The position numbers and the translations under genes were made by a program. Of a stretch of 13,817 nt of DNA, positions 1 through 6,935 are shown one piece after another; within the stretch, counting starts at the first letter, position 1; each line of letters opens with the position of its first letter. The stretch comes from JBOGCH01 sp051656645 (GTDB lineage: Bacteria > Bacteroidota > Bacteroidia > Bacteroidales > Marinifilaceae). The stretch spans positions 1 to 13,817 of the forward strand of contig JBOGCH010000036.1 in the NCBI GenBank assembly GCA_051656645.1, read 5' to 3'. The notes under the pieces are model-generated. The model had not been told where the DNA came from and did not search any database. It worked only from the letters and a program-made list of their open reading frames with translations.

Positions 1-55
1 TTGCTAAACTGACGTACGGGTAACTGTACCGGGGGTTCGAATCCCCCCTCTTCCG
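1..55 (+). tRNA. tRNA-Ser(GCU), 3' part only
   Basis: The sequence begins inside the anticodon loop, where the bases TTGCTAA fit anticodon GCT. A long variable arm follows (about 11-30, arms GTAC and GTAC around GGGTAACT), which is diagnostic of a class II tRNA such as serine. The T arm is GGGGG-TTCGAAT-CCCCC (31-47), followed by a seven-base acceptor strand and discriminator G at 55, the usual serine discriminator. No CCA is encoded. The acceptor 5' strand, D arm and most of the anticodon stem lie outside the window. Confidence 0.88.
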
Positions 56-62
56 CTCTGCA

Positions 63-137
63 CGGGGTGTAGCGCAGTCCGGTTAGCGCATCTGGTTTGG
101 GACCAGAGGGTCGGGGGTTCGAATCCCTCCACCCCGA
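63..137 (+). tRNA. tRNA-Pro(UGG)
   Basis: A complete cloverleaf can be folded. The acceptor CGGGGTG (63-69) pairs with CACCCCG (130-136), and the discriminator is A137. The anticodon stem TCTGG/CCAGA encloses the loop TTTGGGA, giving anticodon TGG. The T arm has the TTCGAAT loop with a five-pair stem that includes one G-U. CCA is not encoded and must be added after transcription. It lies only 7 bases after the tRNA-Ser, so the two are probably processed from one transcript. Confidence 0.95.
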
Positions 138-141
138 CAGT

Positions 142-182
142 AAAAAAGAGCTTCAAAATCAATAATTTTGAAGCTCTTTTTT
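142..182. terminator. Bidirectional terminator, tRNA cluster / nucleotidyltransferase gene
   Basis: A perfect 18-bp inverted repeat (142-159 with 165-182) has a five-base loop CAATA and a core GAGCTTC/GAAGCTC. The outer part of the stem is A6 on one side and T6 on the other, so each strand ends in a run of U. It therefore serves the tRNA transcript on the plus strand and the minus-strand gene that stops at 192. Confidence 0.9.
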
Positions 183-191
183 GTTTTTACA

Positions 192-791
192 CTATGGCAT
201 CCATTCAACAATCCCTGTAACTGGATTTGCTTGGCGCCAAGTCATAAAATCAGCGTAATTGTTTATACCATGTCCTAGCACTGCATGGTAATATTCTATA
301 CCTGCAACGGATACTTCGTCTGGCGTTTGGTATTTTAATGTCATAATTATTTCGCGCGTTTCAGGAGTCAGCGCATCATAAACTTTATCCGCAAGGCGTT
401 CAAAGTAGCCATCGTATTTTGAATTTTGCTTTATATGGATCATATCAATTTGCCACTCATTTCCCTCATCGTCCAAGTACCATGCGTGCCATTCAATACA
501 TGCTTCCTCTGTTTCGGCCAAATTGACATAAGTTATTTTAGTTATTCCAGGCGTTGCAGCAACACGTGCCATTGCCTTGAAGCTCTCTTCGATACTTAAT
601 GCCGAGGTATATATATGTAGATCAATATCCCGATGCTTTACCATTAATCCCATAGCAAGCGATCCAACAACATGGATTTCTGCTCCTATAGTTTCCCATG
701 ATTCCACAATGCCGGTAGTTTCTATAATTTCAATAGCTTTTTGCGTATTACTCGCTGCTAGTTGTTCTATTTCTTGTATCATAATGTTCAT
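192..791 (-). CDS. Predicted nucleotidyltransferase-fold protein (MNT/Pol-beta superfamily), function unknown
   Basis: A 199-residue soluble protein with no signal peptide or membrane segment. It shows the nucleotidyltransferase signature: G43-S44, then D55-x-D57 in a hydrophobic strand (KHRDIDLHIY), and a third possible metal ligand D116 in EWQIDMIHI. That spacing matches the hG[GS]-x(9-13)-DxD plus third-carboxylate pattern of the superfamily, which includes aminoglycoside and lincosamide adenylyltransferases and MNT antitoxins. All three carboxylates are present, so it is probably catalytic. The substrate cannot be told. There is no HEPN-type partner next to it, which argues against an MNT toxin-antitoxin pair. 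The start is uncertain: ATG at 791 or the in-frame ATG at 782. A TATATTTG -7-like box lies only 7 bases before the first ATG, so the mRNA would be nearly leaderless there. Monocistronic, with hairpins on both sides. Confidence 0.75.
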   Translation of the reverse strand: MNIMIQEIEQLAASNTQKAIEIIETTGIVESWETIGAEIHVVGSLAMGLMVKHRDIDLHIYTSALSIEESFKAMARVAATPGITKITYVNLAETEEACIEWHAWYLDDEGNEWQIDMIHIKQNSKYDGYFERLADKVYDALTPETREIIMTLKYQTPDEVSVAGIEYYHAVLGHGINNYADFMTWRQANPVTGIVEWMP

Positions 792-798
792 TTTTCTA

Positions 799-806
799 CA
801 AATATA
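799..806 (-). promoter_or_regulatory. Candidate -7 box (TATATTTG) of the nucleotidyltransferase gene
   Basis: Read on the minus strand, TATATTTG matches the Bacteroidota TAnnTTTG -7 consensus exactly. No convincing TTG sits 19-21 bases upstream. Transcription from here would begin within a few bases of the ATG at 791, favouring either a leaderless start or use of the ATG at 782. Confidence 0.4.
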
Positions 807-819
807 ATTTCAATACGCA

Positions 820-850
820 AAAATCCGATAGTTTTGGACTATCGGATTTT
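820..850 (-). terminator. Terminator of the thioredoxin gene
   Basis: A perfect 13-bp stem (820-832 with 838-850), core ATCCGATAGT/ACTATCGGAT, has a five-base loop TTTGG. On the minus strand it is followed by a T-run ending about 819, so it acts as an intrinsic terminator 25 bases after the thioredoxin stop codon. It lies just upstream of the nucleotidyltransferase promoter and insulates that gene. The plus-strand side also ends in TTTT, but no plus-strand gene needs it. Confidence 0.8.
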
Positions 851-874
851 ACTATTATACATTAATGCTAGACA

Positions 875-1237
875 TTATTCCTTAAGCAATTCATTTTCTA
901 TTGCCTCCTTAAGCGTATGCTTTGGTAAGGCACCGCGAGCAATTTTAGGATCGCCCTGCATTGGTATGAATAACAATGTGGGAATAGAACTTACACCAAA
1001 GATAGAAGCTAACTCTTGCTCATGCTCTGTGTTTATTTTATAAATGTATATTTTCCCATCATATTCTTTGGCTAACTCCTCCAAAACGGGAGCTAAGGAT
1101 TTACATGGTCCACACCAATCGGCATAGAAATCAATAAGTGCAGGTTTATCCCCTAAATATTTCCATCCTTTTGGATTCTTTTCATAGTCAGCGACTTTCT
1201 TTAAAAATTCGGCTTTTGTTAATTCATGAGTCTTCAT
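875..1237 (-). CDS. trxA: Thioredoxin
   Basis: A 120-residue cytoplasmic thioredoxin that reduces protein disulfides by dithiol exchange. The active site WCGPC has Cys42 and Cys45, followed by a helix. The cis-proline loop is GVSSIPT with Pro86, and FYADWCGPCK is the usual family context. The whole chain is one thioredoxin fold with an N-terminal extension of about 15 residues (KNPKGWKYLGDKPA region) that I associate with Bacteroidales thioredoxins. There is no signal peptide, so a periplasmic role is unlikely. The start is the only ATG before the domain, and no Shine-Dalgarno is seen close to it. Monocistronic, with its own hairpin downstream. The trxA symbol is by family; several paralogues are common in these genomes and I cannot say which this is. 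Confidence 0.93.
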   Translation of the reverse strand: MKTHELTKAEFLKKVADYEKNPKGWKYLGDKPALIDFYADWCGPCKSLAPVLEELAKEYDGKIYIYKINTEHEQELASIFGVSSIPTLLFIPMQGDPKIARGALPKHTLKEAIENELLKE

Positions 1238-1380
1238 AAGCTATATATTTAAGAATGTATACTCCTTTATTCTCAGTTTTTACGGACTTATTATTTTGGA
1301 GTTAGATACTTAACTAAATTTATGCTTCCCTGTATAAGTATGTAATATGTAGCTTTTACGTAAAAATTTAAATAGAACAT

Positions 1381-1412
1381 TTTGTCTTCAATTGTGATAT
1401 ATATTATTTTTG
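1381..1412 (+). promoter_or_regulatory. Bacteroidota-type promoter for the Yip1-family/smpB pair
   Basis: TTTG at 1381-1384 is followed 20 bases later by TATTTTTG at 1405-1412, a good match to the TTTG-N19-21-TAnnTTTG promoter of this phylum. Transcription would start near 1418, about 33 bases before the ATG. A second -7-like box, TACATTTG, sits at 1427-1434 without a matching -33 element. Confidence 0.55.
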
Positions 1413-1450
1413 CGCACTTAACTTTATACATTTGTTTATAATTTTGAAAT

Positions 1451-2029
1451 ATGCTAGTTGTCCTTATTAAGAATATTTACAGCCGAATGGTGGGTCTATT
1501 AATTTCCCCTCAGCATACTTGGCGAGAAATTATTGGCGAGAAAGAGTCTGCTTTGTCAATTATTAAACATTTTTTCCTACCGCTAGTTTGCATAACAATA
1601 GCTTTGCAATTGACCATCCTCTTTTTTGAGCGCACATGGGGACAAGCTATTTTACTATCCATTATTAGTGGTCTATCTGTACTAATTGGTACTAGAGGAG
1701 CATGCTTAATAGTAAAGGAATTCTTAATTGAAAAGGTTGAGAATCCAAAAGAATTAGCAGCACTATATACATATAATACAGCAGCTGTTTTTACCCTTTT
1801 CAATGGGCTAAGCTTTGTGCTTGCCGGTGGTTTTTTGGAGCAACTATTCTTAGCACTTAGTTTTGTTCCTATTTTCTCTTTATACGTAGGTATAAAAAAC
1901 AATCAAGATATTGCCCTTAAGCACAAAACCGGTTTGTGGTTAATTAATTTTATCACTATTATTGTATTGCCTTATGCTTTACGGAAAATGTTGTGCATAC
2001 TGTTTTCTATTTCGGCATATAATATTTAA
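1451..2029 (+). CDS. Yip1-family integral membrane protein
   Basis: A 192-residue protein with about five hydrophobic segments (roughly residues 41-59, 66-88, 107-126, 130-149 and 162-190) after a short amphipathic N-terminus containing LLISPQHTWREI. That N-terminal phrase (ISP..x.W..I) followed by a bundle of helices is typical of bacterial Yip1-domain proteins, inner-membrane proteins of unknown function. The helix containing ELAALYTYNTAAV also fits the family. No catalytic residues are recognisable. The start at 1451 keeps the whole N-terminal amphipathic stretch; an ATG at residue 13 is possible but would cut it. It ends 13 bases before smpB on the same strand with no terminator between, so the two are probably co-transcribed. 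Confidence 0.75.
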   Translation: MLVVLIKNIYSRMVGLLISPQHTWREIIGEKESALSIIKHFFLPLVCITIALQLTILFFERTWGQAILLSIISGLSVLIGTRGACLIVKEFLIEKVENPKELAALYTYNTAAVFTLFNGLSFVLAGGFLEQLFLALSFVPIFSLYVGIKNNQDIALKHKTGLWLINFITIIVLPYALRKMLCILFSISAYNI

Positions 2030-2042
2030 TTAAAGAAACATT

Positions 2043-2492
2043 ATGAGTAACGATATAAATATACGCAATCGTCGCGCTTCGCACGATTATGAATTCATCG
2101 AAGAATACGTAGCCGGCATGGTTTTAACCGGAACAGAGATTAAATCTATTCGTGGGGGAAAAGCCAGCTTAGTTGACTCCTATTGTTTTTTTCATCGCGA
2201 TGAGTTGTGGGTAAAAGGCATTCATATTTCCGAATATAAATTCGGAACTTATTACAATCATGAGGAGAAGCGCGAACGTAAATTACTGTTAACAAAAAAA
2301 GAGCTTGATCGTCTACAACGTAAAGTCAAAGAAAGTGGTTTAACCATTGTGCCTACACGTATTTTCTTATCGGATAAAGGCTGGGCAAAAATAAAAATAG
2401 CTCTGGCTAAGGGTAAAAAGGAATTTGACAAACGTGAATCCCTAAAACTCAAGGATGCGAAACGCGAAATGGACAGAGTTCGAAAATTCTAA
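2043..2492 (+). CDS. smpB: SsrA-binding protein SmpB
   Basis: A 149-residue partner of tmRNA in trans-translation, the rescue of ribosomes stalled on broken mRNAs. Family motifs are clear: NRRASHDYEF (9-18), GTEIKSIR (30-37), a KLLLTKKE segment in the middle, and a lysine/arginine-rich C-terminal tail (GKKEFDKRE onward to RKF) that enters the mRNA channel of the ribosome. The length is normal for the family. The start ATG follows an AT-rich stretch without Shine-Dalgarno. It sits 13 bases after the Yip1-family gene and probably shares its transcript. The tmRNA gene itself is not in this window. Confidence 0.97.
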   Translation: MSNDINIRNRRASHDYEFIEEYVAGMVLTGTEIKSIRGGKASLVDSYCFFHRDELWVKGIHISEYKFGTYYNHEEKRERKLLLTKKELDRLQRKVKESGLTIVPTRIFLSDKGWAKIKIALAKGKKEFDKRESLKLKDAKREMDRVRKF

Positions 2493-2517
2493 TCTTATAT
2501 CATTTTTTTACTTTTTC

Positions 2518-2549
2518 TTGCGGTTTTGATTTTAATTCTTTTACATTTG
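2518..2549 (+). promoter_or_regulatory. Promoter of the CoA-transferase gene
   Basis: TTG at 2518-2520 lies 21 bases before TACATTTG at 2542-2549, a good TAnnTTTG -7 box. Transcription is expected near 2555, about 45 bases before the ATG at 2599. The -7 box lies inside a palindrome (listed separately), so access to it could be controlled. Confidence 0.55.
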
Positions 2550-2573
2550 CGAATGTAAATTTTGAATTTCAAA
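2540..2573 (+). promoter_or_regulatory. Two adjacent palindromes at the CoA-transferase promoter, possible operator
   Basis: The first palindrome has arms TTTACATT (2540-2547) and AATGTAAA (2552-2559) around TGCG, and covers the -7 box. The second, TTTGAATTTCAAA (2561-2573), starts one base after it and would span the transcription start and early leader. Both are perfect. They are too AT-rich and short to be terminators and lie where a repressor or activator would bind. The cognate regulator is not known from the sequence. Confidence 0.4.
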
Positions 2574-2598
2574 TAAAATAGTACATAAATAGCAGAAC

Positions 2599-3912
2599 AT
2601 GTATCAAGGAATTAAAACCGTATCATTTGACGAAGCTGTTAAAGCGGTAAAATCCGGAGATCGGATTCACATTCATAGTGTGGCGTGTGCGCCTCAAGGA
2701 TTGATCCAGGCACTTTGTAACAGAGGACGCCAGGGAGAGTTGAAAAATGTAAAGTTACAGCACCTACATACAGAAGGGGATGCTCCTTACGCTGATGGCG
2801 AATTTGAAGGTGTATTCTTACTTGAATCTTTCTTCGTAGGAGGAAATGTGCGTAAACAAACGCAAGAAGGATATGCTGATTATATCCCTGTACATTTAAA
2901 TGAAACACAAAAACTTATCCGTCAAGGCATTACTCCTGTCGATGTAGTAATGATCCAAGTGTGTCCTCCGGACAAACACGGATATGTATCTATGGGTACT
3001 TCAGTGGATGCAACTTTAGCTGCCGTACAAACTGCAAAAACAGTTATCGCAGTTATTAATCCTAATGTACCACGTGCATGGGGAGACGCTATTATCCACT
3101 TAAGCGATATCGATATCTTCTGTGAAGATAACACTCCGCTTATCGAAGCTCACCCTTCACACTTAAGTGAACAAGATATACTTATCGGAAAACATTGTGC
3201 TAACCTAATTGAAGATGGTGCTACACTACAAATGGGTATCGGTGCAATCCCTAACGCCGTTCTATCGCAATTGGGAAATCACAAAAATCTAGGTATTCAC
3301 ACTGAGATGTTTGCAGATGGAGTTCTTCCATTGGTAGAGAAAGGTGTAATCAACAATATGAATAAGAAATTCGATAAAGGTAAAATTGTTTCTACATTCC
3401 TTATGGGATCTAAAACAGTTTATGACTTTATTGACGACAACCCGGGCGTTGCTATGATGGACGTAGGGTATACTAATGACCCGTTCATTATTGCTCAACA
3501 ACCTAAAATGACTGCTATCAACTCAGCATTATCTATCGATTTAACCGGACAGGTAAACGCTGACTCTATTGGATGTAAATTCTATAGCGGATGTGGCGGA
3601 CAGCTTGACTTTATACGTGGTGCTGCAGCAAGTGTAGGTGGAAAACCTATCATTGCCATGCCTTCGGTTACTGCAAAAGGTGTAAGTAAAATTACTCCTA
3701 CATTATTAAACGGTGCTGGTGTTGTAACCACTCGTTTCGACGTTCATTACGTTGTTACTGAATTTGGTGCAGTTGATTTATACGGAAAAACACTTCAGGA
3801 ACGTGCTAAAGCTATTATTACTGTAGCGCACCCTGATCATCGTGAAGCACTTGATAAAGCTGCATTTGAGCGCTTTGGAGGGCACTTCCACTTTTGCTGT
3901 TGCGAAGATTAA
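2599..3912 (+). CDS. CoA-transferase of the acetyl-CoA hydrolase / 4-hydroxybutyrate CoA-transferase family
   Basis: A 437-residue cytoplasmic enzyme of the family that moves CoA between acetate and a short-chain acid such as 4-hydroxybutyrate or butyrate, or hydrolyses acetyl-CoA. The N-terminal half covers roughly 1-200 and the catalytic half about 200-430. Visible motifs are MGIGAIPNAV (212-221), GIHTEMF with probable catalytic Glu236 that forms the CoA-thioester intermediate, and GCGGQLDFIRGA (331-342), the oxyanion/CoA-binding glycine loop. The length matches 4-hydroxybutyrate/butyrate CoA-transferases of fermenters (430-440 residues). Which acid is used cannot be told, because no other butyrate-pathway gene is near. 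The tail HFHFCCCED is unusually rich in His and Cys. It is a single-gene unit with its own promoter and a strong terminator. Confidence 0.9.
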   Translation: MYQGIKTVSFDEAVKAVKSGDRIHIHSVACAPQGLIQALCNRGRQGELKNVKLQHLHTEGDAPYADGEFEGVFLLESFFVGGNVRKQTQEGYADYIPVHLNETQKLIRQGITPVDVVMIQVCPPDKHGYVSMGTSVDATLAAVQTAKTVIAVINPNVPRAWGDAIIHLSDIDIFCEDNTPLIEAHPSHLSEQDILIGKHCANLIEDGATLQMGIGAIPNAVLSQLGNHKNLGIHTEMFADGVLPLVEKGVINNMNKKFDKGKIVSTFLMGSKTVYDFIDDNPGVAMMDVGYTNDPFIIAQQPKMTAINSALSIDLTGQVNADSIGCKFYSGCGGQLDFIRGAAASVGGKPIIAMPSVTAKGVSKITPTLLNGAGVVTTRFDVHYVVTEFGAVDLYGKTLQERAKAIITVAHPDHREALDKAAFERFGGHFHFCCCED

Positions 3913-3916
3913 ATCA

Positions 3917-3977
3917 TAATACATAAAAAAGCAGAGGAGGAAATCTTAGATTTCCTCCTCTGCTTTTTTATGTATTA
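3917..3977. terminator. Bidirectional terminator between CoA-transferase and GH2 genes
   Basis: A perfect 29-bp stem (3917-3945 with 3949-3977) has a three-base loop. The core GCAGAGGAGGAAATC is followed on each strand by six T residues. It starts 5 bases after the plus-strand stop codon and ends directly at the minus-strand stop codon (3978-3980), so it serves both convergent genes. Confidence 0.92.
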
Positions 3978-6935
3978 TTAGTCCAACAATATAGATATAC
4001 TTCCGTAGGTAGGAGAAAGAGCTTCTGCCTTACAATAGCCGCCCCATGCTATTTCCGGATAATCCCAACGTTTGTTTATGTATAAGGTTAAATAATCGTT
4101 AGCATGCTTATTTAAACGACATGCCACTGCCCCATTATCCGAAACTACAGCTATTCCACCTTTAGGAGCTTTCAAACCATAATAATAAATATTCTCTTTC
4201 ATACCCTTAGCCCATTGCGTTAGTGGCTTCTCACATGGCGCTCCACTGTCTGACCAATAATAGTAGTTATGAGTGTCCATTTGCCATGGCTGATTTGGGT
4301 TAGCTCCATATTTAGGTACCTTCTTATTGTAAAGTGGTGCATTCCCTTTATTTGCTGCGAACGATTCCTCCGGATAATAACTCCAATAACCGTTTCTTTC
4401 CCATTCTAACGTGGTGAAATTATCCGGCAATATAAATTTTAAACCCGACTCTCTCAAATATCCATTAGGTTCATCATTCACTTGGTAATATACATCCAGT
4501 TTGCCATTGTTATTAACAGTCATAACCATCTCAACAGCAATATTGTCATAATTTCCTTTTAAAACGCATTTAACGTTATTCCCATCCTTAGTGATTTTCA
4601 ATTCTTCTTTTTTCCATAATTTATCGTCTAATATAAAGTTACGTGCCTTACTACGTACTTCAGCCCCAGTTAAATGATTATAGTTTACATCAATATGCAA
4701 GAATGGGCCTTTTTCAATCACTACAGTTCCTCGTGAAGTAGCGTTTTCAATCAACCCCGTTATCTTATTAAATGGTATTTTGAAATTATTACCTTCTATA
4801 ATCGTAAAGTCATTATCATCCCCTATCTTAATAGGGGTAGTATTATCTGATACACGGATATTTAATTTTTTACCTATCAGGACATTATATGCATCTATTA
4901 GTTCTCCCTCTTTATCCATAAACTTAACTAAAAGTTCATTGCCTTCCTCCCAGTTTTGAGCAGGTACGGATATTACACCTTTCTTGTGAGGTGCGATATT
5001 AGCCATTTTCCCCTTAAACAGCTGTCCGTTGTAGCTATATTCAACCTCTACCTCATTTAAATATGTATGGTCAAACCTATTATAAACATTCAAATTAAGG
5101 GGCATCCCCGACATAAAAGCGGTTATTATCTTCGTTTCTAACTTTATTGGCGAATAGGCCTTTTTTGTTCCCCAAAACTCAGGTTTCTCACGTCTCCACA
5201 CATCAATAATTCCCCACTCACCATAACCTACCGCATTGCCTCTAAAACCATCAGGCTTTGCTGTATGTGCAAACTCTTTCCAAAATGCAGCTCCTTTTTT
5301 AGGAGTCGGGATCATAAATGTTTCATCAATGTATCCCCAAATAGCACCACCCAATCCACCGGGAGCACTAAATGTTCCACTCCACATTTTATCAAGTGAT
5401 TGCCCCCAGAACTCTCGGATATTTGGGTCATCACGCAAAGTGGCATAAGTATAACATGGTACATGTGCCCATTCATCAAATATTGCAGGATAGCCATCTA
5501 CTTGATAACCAAAACTTCTAACACCCCACTGATTTAAGTTTCCATGCACATCCTGATAGTGCATACTTGCAATATCATAGCACTTAACTCCTGCCGGAAC
5601 AGAACCGGGATAACTAAAAATTGCCGGGCGCGTTGAATCCTCTGCTTTTATCCAATCATAGGATTTCTGAAAATTAGCCCCATAGCTAGACTCATTGCCT
5701 ATACTCCAAAAAATCACCGAGGGATGGTTGCGATGAGTAGCTACCATTTCCTTTAACTGCCCCAATATCCTATCCGTATACTCCGGACAGCTATGCATAG
5801 CACTACGCGACTTGGCATAGTTTTTCTGACCATGCGTGTTTATAAAACATATCGCTGTCTCACACTCCACATAAATCCCCATTTTATCGCAGAATTCTAC
5901 AAATCTTTCCGTAGGAGGATAATGTGAGGTACGCACAAAGTTCTGATTGGAACGTTTCAATAAGACAACGTCAACGCTATCTAAATATGCATCTGTAGTA
6001 CGTCCCAATGTTGGATGCACATCGTGTCTACATGAACCACGCAATTTAACCTGTTTGCCATTTACAAACATTTTATTCCCTTGAATCTCAACAGCTCTGA
6101 AACCTACATTCTTACTATAATACGCCTTGCCAACCCCTCCCATCATTAATGTAATATCTAGGGTATAGAGATTAGGATGCTCTGCATCCCATTTTTGAGG
6201 ATTCTCCACAGCAATCTCATTTATCATGTCCCCATTGCCTATATCAAAAGTTTGTTCTTTGACTACACTGCTACCATTCCTTAATACAGCTTTTAATTGC
6301 GCGCCATTACCATTTACATAAGCATTGTATTTTAATCTTAGAGTCGCATCCTTATACGCACTGTCTAACAGCGTTTCTATAGCAAAGTTTGCCACCGAAA
6401 TATTATTATCTACGGCATACAGCATTACATCACGCAAAATACCGCCAATCGTGTGGTGCGCATATCCTGATCCATACGACACATCATCAAGACAATCTGT
6501 TACTTCTAGCATAATTTCGTTATTCGCACCACACTTAATAAATGTTGTTATGTCCGCTTCCCATCGGGTAAAACCTCCATGATGTTCCCTCACACACGTT
6601 CCATTTACAAATAACTTAGCATGACTATAAACACCATCAAAACGTAGTAATACACGCTTTCCTTTAAAATAGCTCGGAATTGAAACTGATTTTCTATATG
6701 TATAAACCTTATCATGTTCCAGCGCATACCCTTGCATAGCTGCTTCGCCGGGCACAAGAATCGTTTCCCATTTACTCTCCGGTTGATACTGAAATTGCCA
6801 TTTACCATTAAGTACTATGGCATTGTTAACCATTTTGTCAAGCTTATAGGGCTTTAAAAATTCTTTAATATTAGTTCCTAATGCAGTTAAGCACACCATT
6901 GACATAAGGAACACCGATAGCAAAATTCTCCTCAT
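3978..6935 (-). CDS. Secreted glycoside hydrolase family 2 protein (beta-galactosidase-like)
   Basis: A 985-residue exported retaining glycosidase. An N-terminal signal peptide (MRR, hydrophobic 4-19, likely cleavage after ALG at 20) has no lipobox Cys, so a periplasmic location is likely. The GH2 domains follow in order: jelly-roll sugar-binding domain (~40-180, with GVYSHAKLFVNG and GFTRWEADIT), immunoglobulin-like domain (~185-285) and catalytic TIM barrel (~286-590). The acid/base is Glu415 in FWSIGNES, and the nucleophile is probably Glu488 in AIFDEWAHV. HDVHPTLGR and VRTSHYPP are typical barrel motifs. About 390 further residues form beta-rich C-terminal domains, as in long LacZ-type enzymes. 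The substrate (galactoside, glucuronide or other) cannot be fixed. No SusC/SusD, regulator or other glycosidase is adjacent, so this is not within a visible polysaccharide utilisation locus. No clear promoter was found upstream. Confidence 0.92.
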   Translation of the reverse strand: MRRILLSVFLMSMVCLTALGTNIKEFLKPYKLDKMVNNAIVLNGKWQFQYQPESKWETILVPGEAAMQGYALEHDKVYTYRKSVSIPSYFKGKRVLLRFDGVYSHAKLFVNGTCVREHHGGFTRWEADITTFIKCGANNEIMLEVTDCLDDVSYGSGYAHHTIGGILRDVMLYAVDNNISVANFAIETLLDSAYKDATLRLKYNAYVNGNGAQLKAVLRNGSSVVKEQTFDIGNGDMINEIAVENPQKWDAEHPNLYTLDITLMMGGVGKAYYSKNVGFRAVEIQGNKMFVNGKQVKLRGSCRHDVHPTLGRTTDAYLDSVDVVLLKRSNQNFVRTSHYPPTERFVEFCDKMGIYVECETAICFINTHGQKNYAKSRSAMHSCPEYTDRILGQLKEMVATHRNHPSVIFWSIGNESSYGANFQKSYDWIKAEDSTRPAIFSYPGSVPAGVKCYDIASMHYQDVHGNLNQWGVRSFGYQVDGYPAIFDEWAHVPCYTYATLRDDPNIREFWGQSLDKMWSGTFSAPGGLGGAIWGYIDETFMIPTPKKGAAFWKEFAHTAKPDGFRGNAVGYGEWGIIDVWRREKPEFWGTKKAYSPIKLETKIITAFMSGMPLNLNVYNRFDHTYLNEVEVEYSYNGQLFKGKMANIAPHKKGVISVPAQNWEEGNELLVKFMDKEGELIDAYNVLIGKKLNIRVSDNTTPIKIGDDNDFTIIEGNNFKIPFNKITGLIENATSRGTVVIEKGPFLHIDVNYNHLTGAEVRSKARNFILDDKLWKKEELKITKDGNNVKCVLKGNYDNIAVEMVMTVNNNGKLDVYYQVNDEPNGYLRESGLKFILPDNFTTLEWERNGYWSYYPEESFAANKGNAPLYNKKVPKYGANPNQPWQMDTHNYYYWSDSGAPCEKPLTQWAKGMKENIYYYGLKAPKGGIAVVSDNGAVACRLNKHANDYLTLYINKRWDYPEIAWGGYCKAEALSPTYGSISILLD

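Noticed and set aside
577..1043. Plus-strand open frames opposite the nucleotidyltransferase and thioredoxin genes
   Set aside because: They are antisense shadows of well-supported minus-strand genes and cross the terminator hairpin at 820-850.
192..1237. Toxin-antitoxin or defence pair made of the nucleotidyltransferase and the thioredoxin
   Set aside because: A terminator separates the two genes, the thioredoxin is an ordinary one, and no HEPN or toxin-like protein is adjacent.
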